From Planococcus sp. PAMC 21323 (GTDB lineage: Bacteria; Bacillota; Bacilli; Bacillales_A; Planococcaceae): a stretch of 64,000 nt of DNA. The position numbers were made by a program, and so were the translations under genes. The DNA is taken from contig NZ_CP009129.1 of NCBI RefSeq assembly GCF_000785555.1, forward strand, positions 1,674,001 through 1,738,000, read 5' to 3'. This document shows positions 39,345 through 48,677 of the stretch, piece after piece. The notes under the pieces were generated by a model that was not told the origin of the DNA, ran no database searches, and saw only the letters and a list, made by a program, of their open reading frames with translations. Position 1 is the first letter of the stretch; the number at the start of each line of letters is the position of its first letter.

Positions 39345-42206
39345 TCATATTTCCGTTTCTTGATAATCTTTCGATGCGTAATAAATAGCACCATCACGAT
39401 TTTGAGCATCTAGTAATTTTTTCATCACTTTTGATAAATTTGTTGGAGCATAGGGTTTCGTTAAATAATGACTGATTTTATTTATTTTCTGAGCATCCGA
39501 TGATGGATCCAAAGCTGAAGAAATAACGATTGGTATATCTTTTGTCAACGGGTCTTCTTTCATCATATCGACAAGATCCCAACCACTTAATTCTTCACCT
39601 AACATGATATCAACTACCGCCCCAACGAGAGGTGTACGTTTTGCCTCGTTAAAAGCTTCTTTTGGATTTGTATGATAAATTACTTTAAATCCGTTCACTT
39701 TCAATTCTTCAGATAGTAACAACGCAAGACTCATATCGTCTTCTACAATCATAACCGGTGGGTTTTCCTCTGCACCTTCATAATTTGTATGTTCATGCGG
39801 TTTTGTAACGAGCGGTAATTCAAAGTGAACAGTTGTGCCATGTTCTTCTTTTGATTCTATCCAAATTTTCCCATCATGTTGGAGAATGATTTCCTGACAT
39901 ATTGCAAGACCAAGACCAGTGCCTCCAATTTTACGTCTTGAGCTATTATCAATGCGCTGGAATTTTGAAAATAACTTTGGTATATCTTCGGTAGAAATAC
40001 CAATTCCCTCATCTTCTATCGTAACTCGTAGGTTGTTCAAATCATTTTTCATAGAAATCGTCACTTTTCCACCTTGAGGAGAAAACTTAATAGCATTACC
40101 AATTAAGTTCATCAATACTTGAGCGATACGCTCACGATCTCCCTCTACAATTACGTCTGACGCATCATCAATAAAAACGATTGAATGCATATTTTGAGTA
40201 CGGAATTTTTCAATCGTTTCAATGATCAACTCATTTACTGGTAATTTATCCATACGATATACTTGATCACCAGATTCCATTCGTTGTAAATCGAGGAAAT
40301 CATTTATTAAGTTTGTTAAACGTTTTGCTTCTTTATAAATCGTTTTTAAATAACGTTCTTGTTTTTCGGGCTTAAGTTGTTTATTTAACAACAACTCTGT
40401 AAACCCAAGAACACTTGATAATGGCGTACGAAGTTCGTGACTTACGGTGCTCACAAGTTCGGACTTCATCTTATCCACTTCATGCTCTCGCGTAATGTCT
40501 CGATGAACAAAGATGGTTCCTTTTTTCTCATTTTCAACCATTACCGGTGTACTATATACGTCTATAACACGTTCATAAGGCTCTTTTACGGTGTAACGGA
40601 AAGTATTGGCTTCTTTGTCTTTCTCATGAATACAACTGCTTAAAAACTCAAACATCGATTCAGGAGTTGTTGTCTGCTCAGCCATTTGATTTATCCATAT
40701 TTCTTGAGAAATTGACGCATCAAGTGGTCCGTTTCCGCAGTTCAACATCGTACACATAGTTGCATTATGTTGAACCATATCTCCGTCTTTCGAAATAAAT
40801 TGAATACCTTCATTGATATTATTGATAATTCGTTCATTCAGCGTACGTTCATGGACAGCGGCATCATATAATTGAATGCGATCGATAGCCAAGTGAATCC
40901 GTTTTAAAAGTCCACTAATGTCCAGCTCTTCTTCAGTTGAAAACGTTCTTCCCACACGTGACAAACCAATCAATGCAACACTTTCTTGATTCTCATTTTT
41001 TACAGTAGCGTATAAGTCGTGAATATATACGGTTTCTAATGCAAATCCTTTTTCCAGTTGCGCTTCTCTTTTTACTGTGAATGTTTCACATTCTTTTAAG
41101 CGAGTTAAAAGATATCCGCTTCGCTCATCTTTTAATTGTTCAAACATTTCAGGTGTAAATCCTTTTAAAGCGTATTCGCCGGATTTTTGTAGCCATAATG
41201 CTCCTGTATCAATTTCGTAAGTTTCACTAAAATACTCGAGCGTTGCCTCGATTAGCTTTTGTTTATCTAATGTAAAAGACAAAATGTGATTTAAATCATT
41301 ATATCGAATCAATCGGTCTTTTGTTTGTTCCGTTTCGACTAACGACTCTCTTAATCTATTTTGCTGTTGCTGCAACTCACTTTTACTCAGCATTAAAGCT
41401 TCATTTTGAGAAGTAAGTTTTTCTTGATTTGTTTGAATGGTGTTAATCATATTATAAAAAGTCATAGATAAAATACCAAGCTCATCCGAACGTTTAAGTG
41501 GCGTATAGGACAATTCATCACCCTTTACAAACCCCTCTATTGATTCGCGCATTTCTTCTACTGGTTTTACAATATCATTAAGCGCTCTTAAAATAATCCA
41601 TGCTGTAATAATGAATAAAAGAATAAATAGTGAAATCAAAACAAAAGAAAGGCTTTCAGCTTTCGCTAACATGCTTTCATTTACTTGTTGAAGTGCTAGT
41701 CTTATGACAGCTTCGTTTTCATTTGAAAATGCCACAAATTCATTCACTGTTGAATTTGTTCCGCCACTAGATAAATTTCGTAATCCCTCATAATCACCTT
41801 CGCGAACTAATGCCACTGCAGCAGGAAATACATCTTCTTCAAATAAGCGAATAAAATTACTAAGTTCAATAATTTGTAATCGTTCTTGTCGCGTTATTGA
41901 TAGACTATTCATTTTAGTAATCGAATTTTTTAAGATTTCTAATTCTTCGAAAGCCATTTCCAACTCTTGTTCATTTTGAAAAGCATAGAAACCTCTAGTT
42001 CTAAAAAATAGCTGGTCTAACGATTGTGAAAGATCTCTAAAAGTTTCTTGCTTCTCTCTTAGTTCTGTATATTCATCTTCTAATATTTGCTGTTGAGCGT
42101 TCATATAAAAATAGATCCCAACAATAATTAATGTACAAATAAATACCGATGAAAAAGTTAGCTTCAGATATTTATGTCTAATTCCTTTTTCTTTTGAATT
42201 CCGCAT
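39345..42206 (-). CDS. Hybrid sensor histidine kinase (HAMP-GAF-PAS-HisKA-HATPase-REC)
   Basis: A 953-residue membrane kinase. Helices at about 15-34 and 186-208 bracket a helical extracytoplasmic sensor. A HAMP segment (KPVEEMRESIEGF) and coiled coil follow, then a GAF-like domain (about 300-445), a PAS-like domain (about 452-572), the H-box VSTVSHELRTPLSS with H590, an ATPase domain (NLIGNAIKFSPQGG, DEGIGIS, GGTGLGLAI) and a C-terminal receiver (VEDDMS, VVDIMLGEELSGWD). It is convergent with the GGDEF/GT2 operon and probably signals to its receivers. Confidence 0.93.
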   Translation of the reverse strand: MRNSKEKGIRHKYLKLTFSSVFICTLIIVGIYFYMNAQQQILEDEYTELREKQETFRDLSQSLDQLFFRTRGFYAFQNEQELEMAFEELEILKNSITKMNSLSITRQERLQIIELSNFIRLFEEDVFPAAVALVREGDYEGLRNLSSGGTNSTVNEFVAFSNENEAVIRLALQQVNESMLAKAESLSFVLISLFILLFIITAWIILRALNDIVKPVEEMRESIEGFVKGDELSYTPLKRSDELGILSMTFYNMINTIQTNQEKLTSQNEALMLSKSELQQQQNRLRESLVETEQTKDRLIRYNDLNHILSFTLDKQKLIEATLEYFSETYEIDTGALWLQKSGEYALKGFTPEMFEQLKDERSGYLLTRLKECETFTVKREAQLEKGFALETVYIHDLYATVKNENQESVALIGLSRVGRTFSTEEELDISGLLKRIHLAIDRIQLYDAAVHERTLNERIINNINEGIQFISKDGDMVQHNATMCTMLNCGNGPLDASISQEIWINQMAEQTTTPESMFEFLSSCIHEKDKEANTFRYTVKEPYERVIDVYSTPVMVENEKKGTIFVHRDITREHEVDKMKSELVSTVSHELRTPLSSVLGFTELLLNKQLKPEKQERYLKTIYKEAKRLTNLINDFLDLQRMESGDQVYRMDKLPVNELIIETIEKFRTQNMHSIVFIDDASDVIVEGDRERIAQVLMNLIGNAIKFSPQGGKVTISMKNDLNNLRVTIEDEGIGISTEDIPKLFSKFQRIDNSSRRKIGGTGLGLAICQEIILQHDGKIWIESKEEHGTTVHFELPLVTKPHEHTNYEGAEENPPVMIVEDDMSLALLLSEELKVNGFKVIYHTNPKEAFNEAKRTPLVGAVVDIMLGEELSGWDLVDMMKEDPLTKDIPIVISSALDPSSDAQKINKISHYLTKPYAPTNLSKVMKKLLDAQNRDGAIYYASKDYQETEI

Positions 42207-42478
42207 TTAGTTCCTCCTTGATGTCTAGCCATTTCTATTTTAATACTTTTTAGAAAAATCATGATTACTTTACGTATAGCAAAATATTTTTCTATCTTTA
42301 TAGTATACGTTATTAACATTTCAAATAATTACTTTTCAAAAAAGTTTTTTGTAATTTTTTACATAGCAACTCGTCAACTAATCTAAAAAACTGAAGTTTG
42401 ATTATTTCAAAATAAAGCACCTACAATAGTATTCAATTTCATGAAGTACTCATGACAATCGAATATATTGGAGGTGCG

Positions 42479-43492
42479 TCATTTAATCTTATATTTATCG
42501 TTTCCTTTTAGATTTACATTAGTCAACTTTTTTCGCGGTTTCACCCATAATGAATCTGCCTTTTCTTTTAGGTAATGTTGAGTTTTCATTATTTTTTTCA
42601 AAATGCGTTTTACGAACTCAGCTTCTAGATAAAATTTTGCATATTCTTTAGTAAACGTATCTTTGTATTTTTGTTGTCTTATAAATAAGTAAAAATTATT
42701 TTTCTTTTTAGTTGTTTCAATTGTTTGATTGTATTGGAAGTTTGTATGACGATTAATCTTGTCCAACAAGTCGGCAGTTGCCTCATTTTGTTTTATAGCA
42801 TTACTAGAGTTAGTCAAGGTTTTTTCAGACCACGCTCCTTTTACATCGATCCGATACATAGACATTTCCTCATCCATGTAATAAACTTGTCCATTATTCG
42901 CTAGATGGATCGCTAAAGGATAGTCTCCGTACCCTGCATCAAAATAAAAGAGTGGTACATCATCAGCTTTTTCTCGACGATACATCATTGAATTGGTAGG
43001 AAATAGCTCCCCCCCACCTAAAATAGCTTCTTCAGTTGTAAACATTCGGCTTTTATGACTTGGTCGTACTTTTCCTACGACTTTGTTTAAGGCTTCTGAA
43101 TATTGATAAGCAGCATGAACACATAGATCGCATTCTGGATTCGCTTCTAAATAATCCACTTGCTTTTGCAATTTGTATGCATCAGTCCAGAAGTCATCTC
43201 CTTCACATATAGCAATATATTTTCCTTTTGCTCTGCGCTGATTAATTTGTAGCATCGTAGCGCCTTGAGAAAATAGGTTTTGTTTTTGATAGAGAGGTCT
43301 TATCAAATCTGGGTATTTTTCTTCATATTTTTTTATGATGGAGGCAGTTTTATCCGTAGAGGCATCATCATGTATTAAGATTTCAAAATTGAAGGATGTT
43401 CTTTGCATTAAAAAACTTTCGATTGCTTCGGCTATAAAGTTTTCATGATTGTATGCTAAACAATCCACACTTACCAAAACAGCTTTTTCCAT
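42479..43492 (-). CDS. Family 2 glycosyltransferase
   Basis: A 337-residue soluble GT-A enzyme: VSVDCLAYNHENFIAEAIES is the nucleotide-binding start, ILIHDDASTDKT and AICEGDDFWTD are the donor and DxD motifs. Length and motifs fit transferases of surface glycans. The C-terminus is basic. AGGGTGAAAGATA precedes the ATG. It is the last of four genes (GNAT, SDR, WbqC, GT2) on the minus strand that appear to build a decorated sugar. Confidence 0.88.
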   Translation of the reverse strand: MEKAVLVSVDCLAYNHENFIAEAIESFLMQRTSFNFEILIHDDASTDKTASIIKKYEEKYPDLIRPLYQKQNLFSQGATMLQINQRRAKGKYIAICEGDDFWTDAYKLQKQVDYLEANPECDLCVHAAYQYSEALNKVVGKVRPSHKSRMFTTEEAILGGGELFPTNSMMYRREKADDVPLFYFDAGYGDYPLAIHLANNGQVYYMDEEMSMYRIDVKGAWSEKTLTNSSNAIKQNEATADLLDKINRHTNFQYNQTIETTKKKNNFYLFIRQQKYKDTFTKEYAKFYLEAEFVKRILKKIMKTQHYLKEKADSLWVKPRKKLTNVNLKGNDKYKIK

Positions 43493-43551
43493 TATCTTTC
43501 ACCCTTTATTGTCGTCGTTTAATAAACATCTACATTACAATTTGTTCTAGC

Positions 43552-44274
43552 TTACAGAACATCAGAAAAGTTATTTAGGACACTGAAATCAGACAGCATG
43601 GCATTAATTTCTTCAGGGCTATTAAACATCATGACATCGATAATTGATAAATTAGGAACAAACTCTTTTGCATCTCGTTGTTGATAACTTATATGATTGG
43701 TATTAATTATTTCCAACTCAATACCCCTTGCTTGAAAATCTTGAGCTGAGTATAACAAAATTCCGCCAGCAGCATTTAAGTACTCATCTGCTGATAAAAG
43801 ATCACAAATTTCCAATATTTTTTCCTGACCACGATGGTGCTCATTTTTCACTAATTCAGACGAACGGATAATTTCTGTATGAATATCTAAATATGCACAG
43901 ATTTCTTTAATTGAATTAGTTAGGTACATAGCTAAATTTGATTCAGTTTGATTTATAATTTTTTCAACAAATTTAAAAACATCCTCAAAATAAGGTGCTT
44001 TGCTATATGCTTCTTTAATTGTTTTTAACAACTTTTTTTTGTAAATCATATCATGATCAATTTCAATTTCGTTTATGCGCTTATTCTGACTAACTTTCAA
44101 TGTTCTTAAGGAAATTGGTTTCGCTTCTCCATTTACTAAAATATTATTTTTATTGATCCAGCCTCGTTTTTTATAATTCACATCATCGTAAATCACATAT
44201 TTATCAACTGCTTTTATCAATTGCCAGTAACCGATATAAGGAAAGAAATATGGCTGCATGATTCCTACTTTCAT
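43552..44274 (-). CDS. WbqC-like family protein
   Basis: A 240-residue protein opening MKVGIMQPYFFPYIGYWQLI and continuing DKYVIYDDVNYKKRGWINKN, the signature of the WbqC family found in O-antigen and capsule loci. The mid segment YLNAAGGILLYSAQDFQARG is also conserved. The family is thought to act in amide or acyl decoration of sugars, but the reaction is unclear. GGGGATGAGGTT is the SD. Confidence 0.9.
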   Translation of the reverse strand: MKVGIMQPYFFPYIGYWQLIKAVDKYVIYDDVNYKKRGWINKNNILVNGEAKPISLRTLKVSQNKRINEIEIDHDMIYKKKLLKTIKEAYSKAPYFEDVFKFVEKIINQTESNLAMYLTNSIKEICAYLDIHTEIIRSSELVKNEHHRGQEKILEICDLLSADEYLNAAGGILLYSAQDFQARGIELEIINTNHISYQQRDAKEFVPNLSIIDVMMFNSPEEINAMLSDFSVLNNFSDVL

Positions 44275-44337
44275 AACCTCATCCCCTTTTATTTTAACGC
44301 TTAGAAAAGCCGCTGCTAATCTTGTAGCTAGACTATC

Positions 44338-45111
44338 TCACCGTGCACCCATGCCACCGTCAATTCGGTATTGGCTACCTGTTATAAACAGTGAATCATC
44401 GCTTGCTAAAAATAAAATGAGTTTCGCTACTTCAGACATTGCGCCGTACCTCCCTAATGGAATACGAGAGGATATCACTTTTCGAACTTCTGAAGGATTA
44501 TCACTGTTTATACTTTCTTCATTTTTTCTCATCATTGTCGAATCTAGCGGTGCGGGATGAATAGAATTCACTCTAACGGAGTGATACCCCGCTTCTAAAG
44601 CTGCCGTCTTTGTCAAACCTACAACTGCATGTTTAGTAGCAGCATAAAGTGAATTCCCGCTACTCCCCATTAATCCTGAAACAGATGAAGTATTAATGAT
44701 GCTGCCAGATTTTTGTTGAATCATCACCGGCATCACTTTTTTGAGGCCAAGAAAAACTCCTTTGACATTAACATTTAAAATCGCATCAAAATCTTCTACT
44801 GTTTGTTCGACCAAAGGAGCAACTTTCCCTAAAATACCAGCATTATTGACAAAAACATCAATTTTGCCCCATTTTTTTACCACTTGATCTACATAAGAGC
44901 TTACTTCTAATTCAGAAGTAACGTCTGCAACTACTCCGAATACTTCTCCTATATGAGCAAGTGCTTCTTCACACTTTAATAAAGCACGCTGATCTCGATC
45001 TACTAAAGCGACTTTTGCTCCTTCTCTTAAAAAAGCTTCTGCTACAGCCTTTCCTAGATCTCCTGCAGCCCCAGTAATTACCGCAACTTTGCCTAGTAAC
45101 TTCTCTGACAT
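44338..45111 (-). CDS. SDR family oxidoreductase
   Basis: A 257-residue classical short-chain dehydrogenase with TGAAGDLGKA (TGxxxGxG), NNAG at the fourth strand, catalytic Ser in INTSSVSGLMG and YAATKHAV (YxxxK). It ends with the usual ITGSQYRIDGGMGA. The ATG at 45111 is preferred to one at 45129 because GGGGGGAGAGAA lies directly before it. It is in the glycan-type operon and may act on a nucleotide sugar or its precursor. Confidence 0.9.
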   Translation of the reverse strand: MSEKLLGKVAVITGAAGDLGKAVAEAFLREGAKVALVDRDQRALLKCEEALAHIGEVFGVVADVTSELEVSSYVDQVVKKWGKIDVFVNNAGILGKVAPLVEQTVEDFDAILNVNVKGVFLGLKKVMPVMIQQKSGSIINTSSVSGLMGSSGNSLYAATKHAVVGLTKTAALEAGYHSVRVNSIHPAPLDSTMMRKNEESINSDNPSEVRKVISSRIPLGRYGAMSEVAKLILFLASDDSLFITGSQYRIDGGMGAR

Positions 45112-45141
45112 TTCTCTCCCCCCAAACAAAAACGTTTAATC

Positions 45142-45711
45142 TTATTTATCTGTCACATTCCAATACCCATGTTCATGACATAATTGATCGTACTCAGCTT
45201 TTAAAATACTGACGATGACTTGGTCATAATAACGATTGTTGCGGTACGCATAATCTCGTTTTCTTCCTTCTTCAACCCAACCACATTTTTTTAAAAATAA
45301 ATTATATGAAGGAATATTATGCTCAAGAATATCTCCTTCTAATCGATGTAGTTGAAGTTCCTCAAATGCGTATTTCATTGTGGTCATGACTGTGTCGCGG
45401 CCGTAACCATGTCCACGCATATTCTTTTTACCAATAATAATTCCGTGATGTGCAGATCGATTTCGATAATCAATATTCAAGATATTTGAGATGCCAATAA
45501 AACCGTCTTCTTCTGTTTCAATTGCTAAACGTAAATTTCGGTTATCGAATTCTAGTCGATCAAACCAACGATTTTGTTGCTCAGAAGATATCGGAATTGT
45601 CCATCCTCCAAGTAGGTGTGCAATATCTGGGTCATTATAATAACTTCTCAATTCTTCCATGTCTGTTCTTTCTAATGCTCGAAGCATTACTTTTTTTCCT
45701 TTAACGTTCAT
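45142..45711 (-). CDS. GNAT acetyltransferase (RimJ/RimL type)
   Basis: A 189-residue protein with LRALERTDMEELRSYYNDPD at the N-terminus, an acetyl-CoA loop KNMRGHGYGRDTVMTTMKYA, and LEGDILEHNIPSYNLFLKKCG as the C-terminal motif. In this operon it may N-acetylate an amino sugar, as PseH or similar enzymes do, but that is inference. GGCGATGAGAAT precedes the ATG. Confidence 0.88.
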   Translation of the reverse strand: MNVKGKKVMLRALERTDMEELRSYYNDPDIAHLLGGWTIPISSEQQNRWFDRLEFDNRNLRLAIETEEDGFIGISNILNIDYRNRSAHHGIIIGKKNMRGHGYGRDTVMTTMKYAFEELQLHRLEGDILEHNIPSYNLFLKKCGWVEEGRKRDYAYRNNRYYDQVIVSILKAEYDQLCHEHGYWNVTDK

Positions 45712-46152
45712 ATTCTCATCGCCCTTCTTATCCTGTTAATTTCTTTATTTTAGTAATTTGTCTAACACTAAAAATATTGAATAGTCTTAAACTAAACTGA
45801 TACTATTATTGCCGCACCAAAGTCTTTAGACTCATTAAGAAGACTGGTTTAATAGAACCACAACTATAAACCTGTTTTTTTCTTCTTTCAATTATATAAT
45901 ACCATATTATCTGAAAATTAAGATATAATAATATATTTATTTTCTATTTAACATCTTGAATTCCTTTTACTGGAAGTAATTTAATTCTGGAATTTCAGAT
46001 ATTTCTAAGCATATATATATAAAGAACGATCAGAAGAAAACACTTTCTCCAGATCGCTTATACATTAAAACAATTTTTAATTTTATTTGTAAGAACATTT
46101 GTAAATACCAGTTATTATAAATCCATGCCTATTACCATTCAGCTTAAATAAA
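45712..46152. other. Non-coding stretch
   Basis: About 440 A/T-rich bases. A hairpin AACGATCAGAAGAAA with TTTCTCCAGATCGCTT (46025-46060) may terminate the SnoaL-like gene. The rest must hold the promoter of the glycan operon, but no clear -35/-10 pair or known element was seen. Confidence 0.4.
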
Positions 46153-46536
46153 TTAGTACATTGGATTTCCCGACTTTGATGTATGCGGGATTTTTTGAAT
46201 GGCATCCCAATGCTCAACAATTTTTCCATTCTCATTAAATCTGAAAAAGTCCATTGTGATATATTCTTCCTCATCCGGCCAATTTTGATGTGTATGAAGA
46301 GACACCAAATCATCTTCTGCAATCATCCTAACAAAATCAATACTTTTATCAGGATACTCTTTATGCATTTTCTCAAAGTACGCGATAAATCCTTCTTTTC
46401 CATTTTCAACATCCGGATTGTGTTGAATATATTCCACTCCTACATATCTTTTAACAGCTTCAGCCGGATCTCCCAAATAAGCCATTTCGTAAAAATCTCT
46501 AGCACTTTTTTTATTCGCTTCGATATTTATATTCAC
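46153..46536 (-). CDS. SnoaL-like/NTF2-fold protein
   Basis: A 127-residue protein of the SnoaL-like family: SARDFYEMAYLGDPAEAVKR, then YIQHNPDVENGKEGF and VSLHTHQNWPDEEEY with FFRFNENGKIVEHWDAIQ. The conserved D/H residues of the cone-shaped pocket are present. The reaction is unknown. It starts at GTG 46536 with AGGAGG 7 nt upstream. Confidence 0.85.
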   Translation of the reverse strand: MNINIEANKKSARDFYEMAYLGDPAEAVKRYVGVEYIQHNPDVENGKEGFIAYFEKMHKEYPDKSIDFVRMIAEDDLVSLHTHQNWPDEEEYITMDFFRFNENGKIVEHWDAIQKIPHTSKSGNPMY

Positions 46537-46590
46537 AATTATTCCTCCTCATTAGTTTCTACTTATTATCATTCCATTATTGTATCTACT

Positions 46591-46976
46591 TCACGATTTT
46601 AAACAAATCCTTATGATTAGTTCGTCTAATGTTCCGATTACTTTCTGTAATTCCGGTAACTGATAAAAAGTGCTTGTTAATGCCAAGTCATCAATTTCAT
46701 CGTTCGGAGAATAAAGAAAAATGTTCTTTCCTAAAGCTATAGCAATTCCTAATTCAACATGGGTTCCTTTTCCTCCGGGTAACAAAATAATTACAACATC
46801 TGATTTCATAACAGCATCTTTTCTTGAACACCAATTTTTTGTAACTCTTTTATGGTCGAAGCACGTTCATGTTTTGTCCAGTCGAATGCATGTGAAAACC
46901 CTTTTATAGTTAATTGCTTACTAACGTATTGAACTTGTTTTTTATTTTTCAAACTTGATGCGATATAAAATTTTAA
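46591..46976 (-). pseudogene. Frameshifted nucleoside 2-deoxyribosyltransferase-like gene
   Basis: The 3' part (46809 down) reads MKSDVVIILLPGGKGTHVEL and GIAIALGKNIFLYSPNDE, a nucleoside deoxyribosyltransferase-like core. The preceding bases in another frame read LKFYIASSLKNKKQVQYVSK, then FDWTKHERASTIKELQKIG and VQEK, the expected N-terminal part, before running into a stop. One base appears to be missing near 46815-46820 (AAGGAT expected, AAGAT found). The normal Met position is TTA at 46974-46976, so the start codon is lost too. Confidence 0.8.
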
Positions 46977-47074
46977 ATTCTCCCCCCTGGTCCTCTAGTT
47001 CTTGAAGTCGCTACTTTTGAATTTGGCAGTTAAAAAAATAAAGAAATTCGTGTTTTTTAGTTTTATTCTCACAA

Positions 47075-48205
47075 CTATATAAAACGTTCTAGTTCTATTT
47101 GTTGGCGCAGGTGATGCCGCGAATGCATTTCAACAAGTTCCACCCATTCTTTCGCATTTAACCAACCAAATCCACCGTGTTCAATTTTGTAAGTTGGATT
47201 TACTGAATCTACTTTTGCATCCCAAACTTCTAGCCTTTCGATAACTTTGTCAATTCTGTTTGCAAGCATTTCTTTACTTGCTGTATTATTTGGCGGGGCA
47301 TTCATATTGTCTGGAAGTTTTATTTTGACAGGAGGAAATCCTCCGTCTTTTATCAATTGCTCACCCATTTGTGTTTTCCCTAAAACCTGTTCCTCGGTTA
47401 ATCTAGTACATTCATCAGCATGATCGAGATACTCATGTGCTACTAAAATAATATGGTCATACATCTGTCCGATAGACCAAACGCCTGGCTCTTGAATATG
47501 TCTTAGCTGCTCTGGAGAATACTTATTTAGATCATTCTTGAATTTAGAAAGTATTTCTTTTCCGCTCATATCATTTCTCCTTTCGAACAAATTAACCACG
47601 TCTTCGTTATTTAGTACTTCATTAACTGATACATTAATATAATCTAGAATTTGTTCGAACGTATAAACTTCTAATTCTCTCTCCAAATCTGCAGCAGTAT
47701 AATTAAAATCCACTAAAGTCTCTTCTTTAAAATCCTGAAGATTTTCAGGCTCAATTTCTTCTATATTCGGTACAGCAAGATGTATTGCTTCTAACTCATT
47801 TTTTAAACCTGTGCATTTAAACCATTCGATTAACTTTCCGTTTAAAATTCTGAAATCGTTATGCCATCTTTCCAACAAGCTCGGATCTGCGTCCACGCGA
47901 TTTTTGAAATTATATTTAAAATAAATTTGCTTTAGCCAGACGTCGTCAGCTATTAGATGTGTTAAATACCCAAGCATATAATCATTATTAGTAAGAGCAG
48001 CGTATTTCTGAACAAAGCTTTGGTAACTTACAAATCTAGTTCCGTTCTCTAAACTCCCTTCTAAAAAATGCGACGCTGTTTTCATATCTCTCGAATAAGT
48101 TGCATCTGGCGCAATTCCGCCTAAAAGAAATAAAGCCTTGTTTTTAATAGGTAATTCTGTTGAAAGTCGATCTGCAATGATTAAATGCATGATTCTAGAT
48201 CCCAT
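47075..48205 (-). CDS. Zinc-dependent phospholipase C-like/DinB fused protein
   Basis: A 376-residue protein. The N-terminal 210 residues resemble the zinc-dependent phospholipase C/hydrolase family (MHLIIADRL, GGIAPDATYSRD, LGYLTHLIADDVW with metal-type His and Asp). From MSGKEILSKF on it is a DinB-superfamily four-helix protein (GVWSIGQMYDHIILVAHEYL, and EMHSRHHLRQQIEL with the His triad). An internal ATG at 47569 has its own AAAGGAG 7 nt upstream, as if two genes became joined. The start 48205 has AGGAGG; an upstream in-frame start at 48241 does not. Confidence 0.85.
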   Translation of the reverse strand: MGSRIMHLIIADRLSTELPIKNKALFLLGGIAPDATYSRDMKTASHFLEGSLENGTRFVSYQSFVQKYAALTNNDYMLGYLTHLIADDVWLKQIYFKYNFKNRVDADPSLLERWHNDFRILNGKLIEWFKCTGLKNELEAIHLAVPNIEEIEPENLQDFKEETLVDFNYTAADLERELEVYTFEQILDYINVSVNEVLNNEDVVNLFERRNDMSGKEILSKFKNDLNKYSPEQLRHIQEPGVWSIGQMYDHIILVAHEYLDHADECTRLTEEQVLGKTQMGEQLIKDGGFPPVKIKLPDNMNAPPNNTASKEMLANRIDKVIERLEVWDAKVDSVNPTYKIEHGGFGWLNAKEWVELVEMHSRHHLRQQIELERFI

Positions 48206-48230
48206 TAAACTTCCTCCTAGAGCCTTATTA

Positions 48231-48634
48231 TCAACTCTCAATCAGTAATTCGACAATTTTTGATCCTACTAAATCGTAATCAGCTGGATTCTTTACATGA
48301 AACAAATGATCTACCTCTTTTTCTGTAGGGGTATTCTTTTTCTCTAAGGATGTTTCTCTATTTTGCTGGATCAGCACTTCTTCGAAAGATGAGGCTGTTC
48401 TAAGTATATTTTTATCCTCTTTACTGTCTTTCACTCTTGCCTCTAGAATTTGGTCAGGAATTTCAAAATGGATTAGAATACAGATGAAATTATTTTCTTT
48501 AAAATAGCTAAGTAGCTTTGATCGTTCTTCGAGATTGCGATTAGCGTTACATAAAATAATGTGGCAGGTGGTTTGGTTAACTGTGTAGTCAACATATGTG
48601 TTTCACCGCTTGTCATGACAACAAATCTACTCAT
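48231..48634 (-). pseudogene. Remnant of a P-loop kinase-like gene (internal deletion, frameshift)
   Basis: From ATG 48634 (SD CGGAG 8 nt upstream) the frame reads MSRFVVMTSGETH and then shifts. In the +2 frame the sequence continues YVDYTVNQTTCHIILCNANR, NLEERSKLLSYFKENNF, then ILIHFEIPDQILEARVKDS and on to 48231, with no stop. This is the C-terminal half of an AAA/zeta-like kinase. The expected GKS/T P-loop and the following 40-50 residues are missing, so an internal deletion is inferred. Confidence 0.7.
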
Positions 48635-48677
48635 GATATAACTCCGTTCCGATTTTTCTTTTAGTTTGAATGTCTTA

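Noticed and set aside
46083-46322. A second frame within the SnoaL-like gene
   Set aside because: It overlaps a clear family member in another frame and has no SD.
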